The notes: a model not told the origin generated them from the sequence alone. Shown: positions 1 through 11,270, numbered from the stretch's first letter. The stretch: DNA of 64,000 bases from Cyathus striatus (GCA_025738555.1 JAOVFP010000006.1:5146001-5210000), one strand, 5' to 3'. A program made the numbers and translations.

Positions 1-142
1 GGTGCATTGGGCTGCTATCATGCAAGTCCTTCAATGACCAATATGAACCAGCCGAGTCTGAATATGCACACCGACAAAGATGGAGGCCATAATGAAGCAA
101 GCAATGCAGAGCTGGGGTTGAGTGCAAGAACAGAGAGCTAAG

Positions 143-277
143 ATATGGAAACCTGGAGCACCACACTCAGAAGCATCAAAAGATTTCGTGCTCCGAGCAT
201 CGGCTGCTCGGCATATCACTTGTGCCTTCACTTAGATATGTCTGCTCCAGTAATGAAATTCAGTAGCAACTCACATC
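143..277. repeat. Inverted-repeat arm, partner at 3302-3440
   Basis: About 135 bp whose reverse complement recurs at 3302-3440. Shared landmarks are the AGCATCAAAAGATTT block, the GAGCATCGGCTGCTCGG palindrome and CAGTAATGAAATT. Differences between arms are mostly C/T or G/A, as expected from CpG decay. Similarity stops at both sides of each arm. It could be two dispersed copies of one short repeat in opposite orientation, or the ends of a decayed 3.3-kb element; no target duplication was found. Confidence 0.75.
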
Positions 278-342
278 AGTGAGGTTTTTTACTAATAGCT
301 AGAGCAGTACAAATAAAGCCAAATTGGTGATTACTTAAGCGT

Positions 343-385
343 GGTCACGAGCGTCGTTTCCATTGTGGAAACGATGCTCATGACC
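343..385. repeat. 20-bp stem, 3-nt loop hairpin
   Basis: A 20-base arm (343-362), loop TTG (363-365) and a matching arm (366-385). The two mismatches against a perfect palindrome are one C/T and one G/A, both at CpG positions, so they become G-U wobbles if transcribed. No gene is adjacent. Function unknown; it may be the remnant of a small foldback element. Confidence 0.8.
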
Positions 386-428
386 TGAGATAGACTGCAC
401 CTTGGCCTTCTTTTTTAAAGTCAGGTTT

Positions 429-560
429 AGCTAGGGAATAGCATGGGTAACCCCTGGGTGTATTGAATGTGACCCATATCCATACCCGTGGGAAAGGGTA
501 TGGGTTTGGCACAGGTTTCAATACCCATGGCTAACCCAGGGGTTTTCATGCATTAGAATT
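429..560. mobile_element. Short degenerate hAT-like palindromic element
   Basis: Starts near TAGGGAATAGCATGGGTAAC and ends in the inverse of a similar block (CCCAGGGGTTTTCATGC). The interior is a palindrome around 488-500 built from ACCCATA/GGGTATG words. The ends resemble those of the 1133-bp element at 18189, which has a perfect 8-bp duplication. No convincing duplication survives here, so membership rests on sequence similarity. Confidence 0.45.
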
Positions 561-799
561 TAGAACACATTCCACAGTGTATAATGAAAGAGTCATTAGA
601 TACATAAGTAGTATTAAAATTTACTATTTTTTTAGAGCAAATAGGCAATAGCCAGTGCAACTGTGACTGCAATATCAAAGTACAGCACTTGGGAATGAAG
701 CAAAGGGAATAAGTAGCACAATAAAACACTGGCAGAGCAAATCAGTACTGCTTGAGAATAAAATAAAGAGGGTAAGAGTGAAGTAGAGAGCTTAAAAAT

Positions 800-1205
800 G
801 AAGCAATGACCAGAGATCTTGAAAATGAAGTGCTGAGCATCACAAAGTAATGACGCTCAAAACACACCAACAACCTTATATACAAATCACAGACTTTGAG
901 AACGAAGCACATAGGATTATAACGAAGCAAATACCTTAAGAATGAATTAGAGACCTTGAAATGGAAGCACAGACCTTTAAATCGAAGCACAGAGTATTAT
1001 AACAAAGAAAAGACCTTCAGAACAATTTAGAGACCTTGAAAACAATGCACAGACTTTGAGAACGAAGAACAGAGTATTATAACGAAGCAATGCCATTCAG
1101 AACGAACCAGAAACCTTGAAAACAAAACACAGACTTAGAACTCAAAGCAGACCTTTCTAACGAAGCAATGACCTTCAGAACCAACCAGAGATCTGTAAAT
1201 TGAAT
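800..1205. repeat. Degenerate 20-bp tandem array
   Basis: About 20 units of 20 bp of the type AGACCTTGAAAACGAAGCAC can be laid end to end, with alternation of CTTGAAAA, CTTTGAGAA and GTATTATAA variants. The array is purine-rich on the + strand. Open frames crossing it on the minus strand only reflect the repeat. Confidence 0.75.
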
Positions 1206-1500
1206 GAACTTAACAAAGCTGGGAGTGTTTGAACAAGCCCAGACAAATAAGAATGATGTTGGGAGTGTCTAGACAAGCCCAGAGAATTTGCAATGAAGTT
1301 GGAAGTGTTTGTACAAGTCCAAAGGAGTTACAACGAAGATGAGAGTGTCTGAACAAGCCCAGGGGATTTGCAACGAAGCTAGAGGTGTTTGAACAAGCCC
1401 ATAAGACTAGAAACGAAGTAAGGAGTGTTTGAATAAGCCGAGAGTATTGGGAACGAATATAACAGTGTTTGAACAAGCCTAAAGGGTTCACAACGAAGCT
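1206..1500. repeat. Tandem array, unit about 40 bp
   Basis: Seven units with the common words AACGAAG, GAGTGTTTGAACAAGCC and a variable spacer, about 40 bp apart. It directly follows the 20-bp array and shares its AACGAAG word, which suggests it arose from it. The 93-residue minus-strand frame here is only the translated repeat. Confidence 0.7.
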
Positions 1501-2534
1501 GATGAGATATTGACAATGATAGAGGGGTATTCAAGAAGCTGGAGGAGTATTCATGAAGATGGATAAGTATCACAAAAGATGTTCATGTTTAAGTGATCCT
1601 AGACGAGTTGGAATGAAACTAGATGAGTGTTCATGAAGATACACACATTTTTGCAAACCAAGAGTAGCAGGATCAAATTTAGAGGTGCATTAGCAAAGCT
1701 AGACATATTTTAACGAGTCCAGCAAGTTAACAGATGAGTAAGAATGAATATATACAAGTACTTACAAATCTGGGTTGTTAATTAAGTTGAATGAGAAATA
1801 AAATAACATTGTATAGCAGATTGGTGTGGTGTATAGTTGAAGTATGTATACATGATACATATTATAGTATATTCTAGCATATACTACCTCTACTTGTACC
1901 TTTGAGTTTCTTCTAAAGTATTCAACTATTTTATTCTTTTATTTTCCTAGTAAATTGTATCTTCTCGTACATAGAAGAGACTTGTGCATCGTAGAACCAC
2001 ATAGAACGATCTTGTGTAGAATAGATTCTATGCAAGTATCCTAGCACTTATTACTTCCATTTGTATTTAATCAGAAGCTCTAGATGATAGCAATACATCT
2101 TTTTTACACATTTAAACCGCTACTTATTCAATAAGCTAAGAATCACCTACCAGATACCTTTGAAAGCTATCAACTATGTGACTACAGTACAAGACTACAC
2201 TCTGTACTACTTGCACTGTCCTAAGAACGTCAAGACTCACTCCACTCTGACATTCACGTTGTTACTTGTTACGTGACATTTGCTTACGAGTACCTTTGGC
2301 AGTACATTATTGATCGTCATGATCTAGACTGCTATAATGGACCCCCAACTCGACTCAAGGCTCAAGACTCACAAACCAAAGGTAACAGATACATATATTC
2401 ACTAACTAGTATATTCATAGGAATACACCACCATTACGAGTACACGACCCATAACAATACAGTTTAAATCAAAAATGGAATGTGCCTGTGCATACATTCA
2501 TAAAAGAAAGAGTTTAGACTTTAAAGTAGTAGAT
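1501..2534. other. AT-rich non-coding stretch
   Basis: I see no supported gene, RNA or element end here. The first part (to about 1740) continues loosely the AACGAAG-type repeat. The rest is AT-rich and CpG-poor. Confidence 0.5.
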
Positions 2535-3130
2535 CATTAGTGGAGGGGTAGATAGGAAAGAATAAATCATAGCATTAGAACATGAAGTCTGGATCATATG
2601 ATTAATATGTCATTCTAAACTTTGAAACGAGGGCTAATCATATGCTAAGTTAAAAAACGAACAGGCCACAACTGGTGGCGAAATGATAATAAATCATTGG
2701 AGTGGGGAATGAATGATAGAAAAATAGATAGCATTGGAACATGAGCACCAAATTTTATGTTTAATTGGTCGTTATCAACATTCAGTATAGTGCTAACAAT
2801 ATATCAATTTAAGAAACAAATGGACCACACATTGTAGTGAAATGATAATAATTTTTAGTTTGGGGAAGAAATAATAGAAGACTTGATAGCAATAGAACAA
2901 AAGCCCTGAAACGTACAGTCAATATGTCATTCTTGACATTGAGGGAGGTTGAAATAGTACACCAATTTACAAAGGAATGGAGAATAAATGGTGGATATAT
3001 AAGATAATTTATTTGAGGGGGGAAGGAAAGAAAGAACAAGCTATAGAATTAGGATGAGAGAGTCAAATTATATAATTAATACATTGTCCTTGACATTCAA
3101 TAGAGATTCTTATTTTAACTATATCAACAT
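2535..3130. repeat. Four tandem units of about 160 bp
   Basis: Units begin near 2539, 2700, 2860 and 3013, each with a G-rich run (GAGTGGGGAATGA type), then GATAGCATTAGAACATGA, a stretch resembling ATATGTCATTCTTGACATT, and AAATGATAATAA. Unit-to-unit divergence is high. No coding potential. Confidence 0.6.
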
Positions 3131-3301
3131 GAACTATTACTGGTTAAATTTTTGTAAATTTTCATAATGTATTAGTCTAGAAACCATACTTTAAGTGAAA
3201 TACATGAAAGTATGGCACCCAAGTTCAACCCCACAGACTAAGGCTGAATACCCACGGATATTATCCGAATTTAGGCAAAACCGGATGGGTCTGGATAATT
3301 A

Positions 3302-3440
3302 TGTGAGGCAAGTCGCTACCAAATTTCATTACTGGGGCATGCATATCTAAGCGAAGGCATAGGCGATCTGCCGAGCAGCCGATGCTCGGAGCACAAAATC
3401 TTTTGATGCTTCTGAGCGTGGTGCTCTGGGTTTCCATACT
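3302..3440. repeat. Inverted-repeat arm, partner at 143-277
   Basis: Reverse-complement copy of the repeat at 143-277. Just to the right, 3530-3575 and 3620-3655 hold a diverged direct duplication containing AGCAAGGTATACCAGGT and CTGAGCAGAAC. Confidence 0.75.
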
Positions 3441-3759
3441 TATCCACTGTGTACACTCCTTTCTTCTGTGCATGATCTTCATGATCTCAGGTCTTTCTTT
3501 TGGGAGCACCTGTCATCTATTCTGTGTCTGGCAAGGTATGCCAGGTTGTTCACTGAGCAGAACCTCAGTACTCAGTGCTTAGCTACTCATTGGGTGCACC
3601 CATCTTGTTTTTCACATCTAGCAAGGTATACCAGGTCGTTCCCTGAGCAGAACTTTGGCACTTGATATCAAATCTCGGTTCCTGTACAGAAATGGAATGA
3701 TCATGTCACACCACCTGATGTTCTGAGCTGGTTGACGTATTCTGGGGATCCAGACTGAC

Positions 3760-4215
3760 TACCTTCCCAAGATCCCGCTTCATTGGCCATCCTAGCTAGG
3801 CATTCAAATAACTTCTGCTTCACTACCAATGCCCATCCACCCTATTTCCACAGCCCACAGGCTACCCTCTCAAGATCCAACAGGCCACTTTATTGGCCAT
3901 GCTCTGTAGGCATTCAAACAACTACCTCATCACTGTCAGTGTCTATCTGCCTTCCATCTACAGTCTGTGACCACCCATTCACCCTCCCTCCACAGCCTGT
4001 GCCTTTTACAGTAAGCTAGACTCTGAGCAGGTTAACGTATTCTGGGGATTGAACCTGACCACCCTCTCAAGATCCAACAGGCTACTTCATTGGCCATCCT
4101 CACTAGGCATTTGAATAACTACTATGTCACTAAAAATGCCCATATGCCCTCCCTCTGCAGCCTGTGAGTGCCTATTCACCCTCTCTCTATGGCCCACACC
4201 TTTTATGGAAAGCTA
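3760..4215. repeat. Tandem repeats of about 100 bp
   Basis: The block CTCAAGATCCAACAGGC, then TTGGCCAT, then AGGCATT recurs near 3768, 3869 and 4069. TTCTGGGGAT recurs at 3731 and 4041. The pattern indicates about 100-bp units, one larger step being a fusion of two. No gene supported. Confidence 0.6.
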
Positions 4216-4512
4216 GATGTCTTCAACATCCCTGTCTCCAACATAGACCAGAACTAGGATCACTTTCGAGGTTGACCAGCACCTTTAACATAAGTAAACA
4301 AGCGAGATCAACTTTAGCTGTGCTCTTGGCTCTCTGCTCTAAAGTGTCAGGTGAATCATGTACATGTTGACATTCTAGTGCCATACATGTACAGAAGTTA
4401 GATCCTTACTCAGACATCCAAAACAGTACATATTGTCATTCAGCTTATTAATCACCCTTCATCTTACACATATACTTATTACTATTCTACCTAATTTTTA
4501 CTCTCCTTCTCC

Positions 4513-5061
4513 TACTGTACCATTATGACCGATTGTTCAGTGACACATAACGGTACCTGCCTGAACTGAACAATTTTTCGATTTGTTACACATCACAAGG
4601 GGGTTTGAAAAAAGGTTCAGTGGAAATAAAACAGGCCTATTTTTTCAAGAAATTCTCAGACAATTCAAGGTGATAGTACATGTAAATTATGTGAAATAAG
4701 TATTCTGATGCTTTTCCCATGATTTAGATGAATACATTGTAATTTTATATTTTTTCCTCTCACCACACCTCATAGCTGGAGTTGCATCCATTAGCATGTC
4801 ATCTACCACTTGAATAATAGTGCTTTCTGCATCTGTTCTCAGTTTAAGTCCACCCAATGAGCCTTCAATGGTAAAGGTTGAGTCCTTCTTCAGCTACTTA
4901 TCATAAAATGTCCCATTGTCCCTGTACTTCAGTGAGCCCTTATGTGTCTTTGAATAAATTTGGCCAATGTCATGCACCAAACCTAGGTATGAACTGAACA
5001 ATGAACTAAACTTCAGTGTCACACCAAAAAATCATGAACATTAGGTCATAATGGTACAGTA
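4513..5061. mobile_element. Tc1/mariner-type MITE, 549 bp
   Basis: Perfect 18-bp terminal inverted repeat TACTGTACCATTATGACC at 4513 and its complement ending at 5061, flanked by TA. The subterminal block with GTTCAGTGACACA is shared with the elements at 20366, 54849 and 56328, so they form one family. No transposase inside. TA target duplications and this TIR type fit the Tc1/mariner/pogo superfamily. Confidence 0.85.
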
Positions 5062-5132
5062 CTAGACAAGCAAGGTTTCAGCCGACAAAGTCGGCAATTC
5101 CAAGTTGAATAAATAATTGAAAAACAAAACAT

Positions 5133-5768
5133 TACAGTGTTTGAGCACTCATCTGTACAGGACCTCTCAACTGTACACCTGGCCATATCTCAACATATAT
5201 TCATTCCATGTACAAAAATGATGTTCTCCCCTATGTATTACAAGTTAGATATATAGCACAAAAAGCTATGTGTATGGAAAATGAGTGTGTGAATGGCAAA
5301 CCTCAAATTACACCCAATCTGTGCAACATTACAAAATATTGGAACACATAGATGACTTCCTACACACCATTCTACACCAAACTTTTTGCACTAATTGTAT
5401 TTATTTTACAGAAGAATGCCTCAGAATTATTCCCCAGGTAAATAGCCATAGAAATCTAGAGGCCTGAGCTCTGTGGAAGCCTGTGGACAAGGGGAAGGAT
5501 AAACTGAGTGTTGTTTAGTGCTGGCATTCAGCATGGCTCCCACGGTTAAGCGAGGGTGTACAATTGACAGGTTAGGCTAATTTTGACATGATTTCAAAGA
5601 AATAGCTCTGTATCATTTTCCTCGTCACATAATAGCTTCAAACTTGTACAGAGTGAGCCTTACATGTCATTTTACCTGTCAGAACAAGTACAATGCAAGA
5701 AAAGTGTATATATACTGAGATATCTGAAGATCAATTTTAGGTGTACAGATGAGCACTCAAGCACTGTA
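5133..5768. mobile_element. TA-flanked MITE, 636 bp, second TIR type
   Basis: Terminal repeats read TACAGTGTTTGAGCACTC on the left and TACAGTGCTTGAGTGCTC from the right end inward, continuing with CATCTGTACA on both. TA lies at both borders. The terminal sequence differs from the neighbours, so it is a separate family. No coding sequence recognised. Confidence 0.8.
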
Positions 5769-5785
5769 TAGAACATTACTAGTCA

Positions 5786-6870
5786 TACAGTCTGCGACAG
5801 GCAAAACCCACCAATTTTTTGAGTGAACTTAAGTGAGTTTTTCAGCAATGACAAATAAGTTTTAAACTCCGAAAACCATCGGAATAGCATAGTTATGATG
5901 TATTGATTAAGATTCCATGAGCCGATTTTTTGATTTCCAATTTTATTTATTTTTTGACCCAAAAATTTGGCACTTGGCCATAAAAAATAGTATAATTCAC
6001 GGAAAATGCATTTTTAGCATCCTCTCATCAATTGTGATATGATCCTGCAAAAATATAAGCTCCTGAATTGCCTCAATGGGTGTCAAAAATTCATCTTTCT
6101 AGCCACCATGCCTGGAGGTTGACCCAAGAAAAGAGCTGAAATACAAGTGGACTTTGCAATAATCAGTCAAGAACTAATCTTCAAAGCTCCTCCCCACCAC
6201 CAGTCACTAATACATCCTCCCCAGAGCCCAATACAAGTCCTGAAAATGTGATCAGTGGGGGATCTATAAGTGTGTCTAAACCACATCTAATCAGTGAGGA
6301 TGGTGAATTACTTCAAGACCTTTACTGCTCAGATGAGGATGACTTTGAGCTTAACTGGAATCATGTAGCATGAGTATATTATCTATTATAATCCATGTCT
6401 AAATTATTCAATACATTTTAACAGTACTGGGGGTGGGTAAAATATTGGTAATGTGAAGAGAAAAGAACATTTCAAGATGCAAAAAATGTGGTTATGAAAT
6501 ACTTAAATGTTTGTTCTCTGGATGTTATATGCCATTTTATTAACTGAACATGGTGATTCATGAGTGCTTATAGGCATTGTTTAACAGGTGAAGCAGCAGG
6601 ATGGGCTGTGAGGAAGCAGTACCAACATCATCAAGTCTTCAATCAGGCAATGATGGCACTTGAAGCTATTTTATCCTAAAATAGGTCATGTAACACATCG
6701 ATTTTTTTGCCAAAAAATTTGGCAAGCCTATTTTCTCATGGGAATTTCTTAAAAACATCATTTTTGTGTGTATTTTGACTTTCTGAATCTGAATCTGTAA
6801 TTAGTTTGTCCTAAAAAACTCGTTTTTGTACTGAAATAAAATTGGTGGACTTTGCCTGTCACGGACTGTA
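5786..6870. mobile_element. Tc1/mariner-type element with transposase remnants
   Basis: Terminal repeats of about 33 bp start TACAGTCTGCGACAGGC on the left and TACAGTCCGTGACAGGC from the right, flanked by TA. On the + strand a remnant starts near 6108 (ATG, Pro, Gly, Gly, TGA, then a Lys/Arg run) and an acidic segment follows at 6200-6373. Near 6590-6676 a segment reading AAGWAVRKQYQHH is followed by a stop; I infer the N- and C-terminal ends of a transposase whose centre was deleted. The right end lies inside the 3' part of gene D copy 1, which it truncates. Confidence 0.75.
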
Positions 6871-7732
6871 CTCCACCGGAACTCGGAGGTCGAGAAGGCG
6901 AAATTGCAATCAGATTCATCTGCTTCCTCTGCGACTTGATAGGCAGTGGAAAGCTCTCGTCTACACTACTAGTCCTCGACAGTGGTGATACACCGTTAAG
7001 CACAGGATTAGGTGCTACAACCGTCGAATCAGAAGAAACACGACTCGGCGTCTCGTAAGACCTCAACCGATCTTCAAGCTCTGATATTCTCTGTGTCGTA
7101 TGCACGTTTATCTCTTTGCTCTGTTTCAGCGCTTCTCGATTCGATTTCACCTCGCTCTCCAATGCATTCAAACATTCAGCGAGCGTATTGATAAGTGCGT
7201 TCGAAGTAGATTGACCTGAGAATAACGAGACGGTATTCGACTTTATCTTTTCTATTGCAGCTTCTTTGTTTGGGGATGAGGATAATAGAGGTTTCTCGGA
7301 GGAGGCAACGTCGAGGAGAGAGTTGAGCTGTGTGAGCATATTTGGTATGACATCGAGCACTCGGCTTATTACTTCAGGATTCAATAGAAGGGTGTGGTTC
7401 GAGGTGGATGGGGAGGTGGATGTGGAGATAGCGTGAGAGGTGGGGTTCGAGGTGGATGGGGAAGTTGATGTAGAGACAGCGTTTGGGGTTGAGGAAACAG
7501 GCGGAGGTTCCACCAATGATACGGTAGTGGACGTCTCGGATGTTGAAGTCGAAACTGTCGTTCCTGTAGCAGTAGCATGTTCATCCACCGAATGATCTGC
7601 TATTACGTCCCTAGCAGGTTGATCTTTATCCACCGCCTCCATCGAAATATCAGTATCCTTCGGAGGATCTTCTGTCCTAGAAACGGTAGGAGCATCGTTA
7701 TCCACCGATTCCATCGAAACGTCAGCATCCAT
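6758..7732 (-). pseudogene. Gene D copy 1, C-terminal part, ended by a transposon
   Basis: A 324-residue open frame, acidic and very rich in Ser, Thr and Pro, with two tandem copies of an STSTSPSTSN-type repeat, then a helical stretch (about residues 115-235) likely to form a coiled coil, and a Ser/Pro-rich tail. The last about 35 residues are read from the terminal repeat of the element at 5786-6870, so the natural C-terminus is lost. The frame is the 3' part of the gene starting at 9372; large deletions separate it from exon 2. The homologous region of copy 2 lies at 60050-60300 and 56238-56832. Function unknown. Confidence 0.65.
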
Positions 7733-7916
7733 CTATTCAGGAGCAGTAGCATCATCTAAATATAACGCGGCCTCTCCAAATCCGCTTTCCGCTGCTCCGG
7801 GATATCATCAAGCGACGAACTTGTTCCAGCCTCCACCGCAGCAGCCCAATCCTGGGTTTGGAATTCAGCAAGAGGAGTACCGGGAACTGCTGAATCCAAC
7901 TCATCAGAAGGATAAT

Positions 7917-8218
7917 TCAACGAAGCCGGATCTGAAAAGCTTCCTCCTCCTGAATACGGATATACCGCGGATCATCATCGACTCTCGTTCCGGTTATAAC
8001 GAGTTCGTTTGCTTGGGCGTAGGTGTCGTTGTCCCATCGATAACCCACAATCCTTGCTGGGACAGATAAGGAAGAAGGAAAAGATGAGGACGGAGGGAGT
8101 GAACAGGAGAAAATGGGTAAAAGGCCTGCGGTGTATTGTTCTGCTGTTATTCCCGGGGCGGGTTCGGTGGGTGTTAGATGGAAGCCTTTGAGGCCTTTTA
8201 GGGTCATTGATTTCCAGT
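7917..8218 (-). pseudogene. Gene D copy 1, exon 2 (truncated)
   Basis: Exon 2 begins at 8218 after a CCCCACAG acceptor and joins exon 1 in frame (phase 1). It encodes a conserved block including RIVGYRWDN and ELVITGTRVDDDPRYIRI. In copy 2 the corresponding exon runs on through about 1 kb of acidic low-complexity sequence; here GATCTGAAAA is joined directly to GCTTCCTCC, so that kilobase is missing and the frame stops at 7917. A second deletion of about 400 bp lies at 7769, at GCGGCC. Copy 1 is therefore an internally deleted pseudogene although its 5' part is open. Confidence 0.6.
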
Positions 8219-8660
8219 CTGTGGGGTATGTTAGTGAGTGATATGAAGGTCGCAGAAAGGAAGAGAAGAATAATAGAATGGTGGTTTGGAATATGAAGTA
8301 GGTACGGTTATCTTAAGTGCGGTTTATATTGAGCGGCGAATGCAAAGAATAAACCGACGAGTCATGCAGAAATAGAGCGTAGAAAAAAAGAGACATTATG
8401 ACGGCAGCGAAGATGAAGAACTGAAAGAAATGAACAAAGGAGTAGTAAAGATTAGAAATGACATAAAGGAAAGGGTGGTAGATGATAAAATGGGCTGAGA
8501 GTGGGAAAGAGGAAGACGGGGACGACGATAAGAGGTTACACGGAGAAAAGAGAGTAGAAAGTCGGTGAAATATAAACTAAAAGACGAATAAAACCGACAA
8601 GCGAAAGGGAGTATGACGAAGAAAAGATGAATCCTCGTAAAGAACTGAACCAAAACTCAC

Positions 8661-9372
8661 CACGTCTACAAACATCCCTCTCATATTCCTCCTCCTTAAA
8701 CTCCATCCAAAACGCCCTCACATACTCTTCCCGATTAACCATCCACCCCCACCAATACCTCGTTAGGACCCTATCAAACATCATACACCTCCATCGGGCA
8801 CTCAACCTGCCTTTTCCCTTCTTGCCCATGGCCACACGCGCACTCTCAAGAAACAAAAAACACAGCCTTGATAAATTCAAGAGATCGAACTTGTAGTTCT
8901 CCCACTCGACCTCTGGAGGAGGGTCTTCGGACGTGAGGACGAGACGTACACTTTCCCAGAGGTACTTTCCACAGAACATCAGTGGGATCCTGTATCCTAT
9001 AGGAAGGAGGACCTTGGGTCCACCCACGATCCCAATTTCACAAAATTGCTCCTTTGGATCGGAGGGCTGCGGTGGGATCGAGAAGCATTGCCTTTGTAGG
9101 AGGGGGATTATGTCTACTTGGGTGGATAAAGTAGGATAGATGGGCGCGAGCTCTGCGGGATGACGCCAGTTTATGTCGTCTATGTTTTTGGGGTTTGCGA
9201 TGGGTGTTGTGAGTGGGACGTGGATTGGGGGTGGGATTGTGGTAGGTGCGGGGGATGCTGATGCTGATGCAGATGCGGTGGTTGTGGATGGTGCAGCGGG
9301 TATGGTGCGGTTTGAGCGTCTGCGGTGGATTGCTGAGATCGATTCTGTCTGTTTACTCGATTTGCGTGGCAT
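8661..9372 (-). CDS. Gene D copy 1, exon 1: unknown basidiomycete protein
   Basis: Open exon of 237 codons starting at the ATG at 9372 (MPRKSSKQ), chosen because this start is shared with copy 2 while the longer upstream frame is not. Order: basic N-terminus, an Ala/Ser repeat coded by GATGCT-type triplets, a Pro-rich linker, then a globular part with WRHPAELAPIYPT, IGIVGGPKVLLP and a Trp-rich end (RYWWGWMVNREEYVRAFW). It ends at a GTGAGT donor (8660-8655). The intron to exon 2 is about 436 bp. Copy 2 continues with a basic RRRKRVK stretch, suggesting a nuclear protein. I do not recognise the family. Confidence 0.6.
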
Positions 9373-10500
9373 GTTGGGTGGGAGTGGAAGATGTGGGAAG
9401 AAGAGAATTAAGAAAAGGAAAGCTGCAGGAAACAAGGGTCGTTGTTTTGGCGATGGGTAACAAACGAGTTCTTGGGTATAAAGAAAGTTGTTAAGCTCGT
9501 AGGAAAGTCGACTTGAGTCGATGACAAACTCGCAATTTGCAGTTGTTGCTCAACGTCAACGTTTCGACCGACGCCAACCGCAACCGTGTTTTTTCCACCC
9601 TCCGGTTCTTCCCTCGCTTGCTCACTGGCGCGCTCGTTGGCTCCCGCACTCGACCTCTGCTTTGCTTGACACGACTCAAAGGATCGATCTTGTCGATGGT
9701 GAAGGAACGTAGAGCTTCCTCAGACGACGGTGGTGTTGCTCGATGATACGTAGCACGACGCGAAGGACTTGGGAGAGGGCTGCACAGTGCAGGGCATGAA
9801 TGGAGTCGTCTGGTATAGCTACTCTCTAGCGTACGTTGTCCATCTCCCCCACTCCTCACTCTCCCGCCAGCGCTCAACCCCTCCCCTCCCCTCTCCCCTC
9901 CTCCCCCTCTGTCCCTCGCTCCCTCCCAGTGTCCCACTAGTCATCCGCCACACGTCATCAGACCCTCACTCCACCCACGACCCGGCCATCAAATCCAACA
10001 CATTTCGCGTCCCCGACATCCCCGCGTAGCGCGTACGTACTGGATAGGGCAAAGGGCGTTTGTGCCGCCGGTTTCTCTCTGGCGTTTTTGCTGGTTGATT
10101 ACCACTGGTGTGTGCGCTTGAGTCTAGGAGAATGGTGGGAGGTGGGGTAGTGCTGTCTGGTGCTCGGAGGGTTGGTGCTGCGTCTTGAGACCCGGCCTGT
10201 ACCCCTCGGCGCTTAAAGTTCTGGTAAGCATCTGATATATCGTCTTTGTTATCGCTTTCTTTCATGTTCACTGGATACGTACAGGATTGTTTTGAAGTTG
10301 TGTACATGCACGCTGGGTTGTCTTCGCGTTGTCCCTCGTACGACGCGTAACGTACGTTTGCATGCAGTCCAAGTCTTGAGCGTGTCTCCTCTTCTGTACC
10401 AGTGGCGTCCTGTCCATGTATGACCGCCCTACTCGTTCAATGCTATTTCTTTTTGCCAAGTGCCACCTTTGTATAATCCAAGAAGTCATTGAGTTGGGCG
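9373..10500. promoter_or_regulatory. CpG-retaining upstream region of gene D, repeated three times
   Basis: GC- and CpG-rich stretch upstream of gene D with C/T-rich tracts at 9850-9930. It recurs nearly intact at 63393-64000 and in CpG-decayed form at 17540-18180. No convincing gene: the open frames on both strands are compositional. A promoter role is inferred from position only. From about 10100 onward I see nothing specific. Confidence 0.45.
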
Positions 10501-10782
10501 GCAGTGCGTCTAATACAGTTCAAATTAAAACTCCTCCCTGTTGTCAACGTTACTCTTATGTATTCTAGTTGGTTTCATTAGGTGGTACTGTATGCACGGT
10601 GCGTCGGTGAGTGAGCCAGTGATACTACCTCACCGATATCACGATGCAGGAATAAATTACACAACTGGCGACTGAAGGTAATAATAAACGCGATCATAGA
10701 TGTTTAGAGTGATTGCCAGATGTATTTCCGTTTTCGTACTAGGGCTTAGCTCATGGTAAGTCCAATTAAACACTTATGTATA

Positions 10783-10860
10783 GGAAGTGGTAGCTTGGTT
10801 CAACGGTTAGAGCATGGGATTAGTTTGCTGAGTTTCACAGGTTCAATTCCTCCTCAGATC
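10783..10860 (+). repeat. tRNA-derived segment (pseudo-tRNA or SINE head)
   Basis: Contains an A-box-like TAGCTTGGTTCAACGG with TTAGAGCATGGGATT and a B-box GGTTCAATTCC at tRNA spacing, but the acceptor ends do not pair. It resembles the minus-strand unit at 11195-11270. It could carry an internal RNA polymerase III promoter; it is not a functional tRNA. Confidence 0.6.
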
Positions 10861-11194
10861 ATTCTTCATCTAAGGGGTCTGAGCTACGACATTATCGCTG
10901 GACCTGAAATATTTTGCTTAATAGGAGGATACCACCTTTTTTCTCGTACTCAGCGATATCACGACCCAAGAATCAATTAGATAACCACTATAATCGAACT
11001 AACGTACACCTACACGCCCACTGGAGTGTCCTCCACATTCGTTCCAAAAGATTGACATATCCCTTAACACCACCCCGTGCTAATGTTTCTAATTAAAAAT
11101 ATAATTAGCCGAGAAGACTTTTTGATCATTGTCGATGATACGTTCGAGTATACGGACAACGTAAATACTAATGAAGCTGGGTCGAGGCAGTGGA

Positions 11195-11270
11195 AAGTTA
11201 CCCGAGGAGGAATCGAATCCGTAGCCTCAGGCAACTAGCCCCATGCTCTAACCAACCGAGCTAATAAGCC
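11195..11270 (-). repeat. tRNA-derived segment, D arm intact
   Basis: On the minus strand it starts GGCTTATTAGCTCGGTTGG, with D arm GCTC...GAGC, a loop reading CTAGTTG (anticodon AGT if intact) and a B-box-like GATTCGATTCC with one extra base. The acceptor stem fails to pair, so it is a tRNA pseudogene or the head of a SINE. It converges with the unit at 10783-10860, about 330 bp apart. Confidence 0.6.

Noticed and set aside
9246..9290. GATGCT microsatellite as a regulatory repeat
   Set aside because: It lies in exon 1 of gene D and encodes the Ala/Ser run; the same tract, slightly varied, is in copy 2.
9373..9435. Upstream ATG giving gene D copy 1 a signal-peptide-like start
   Set aside because: In copy 2 this ATG is lost and the extension differs; the MPRKSSK start is common to both copies.
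9491..9937. 148-residue minus-strand frame upstream of gene D
   Set aside because: Gly/Arg-rich translation of a C/T-rich stretch; not preserved in copy 2 because of indels.
10753..10980. 75-residue frame
   Set aside because: Covers the tRNA-like segment; no domain.
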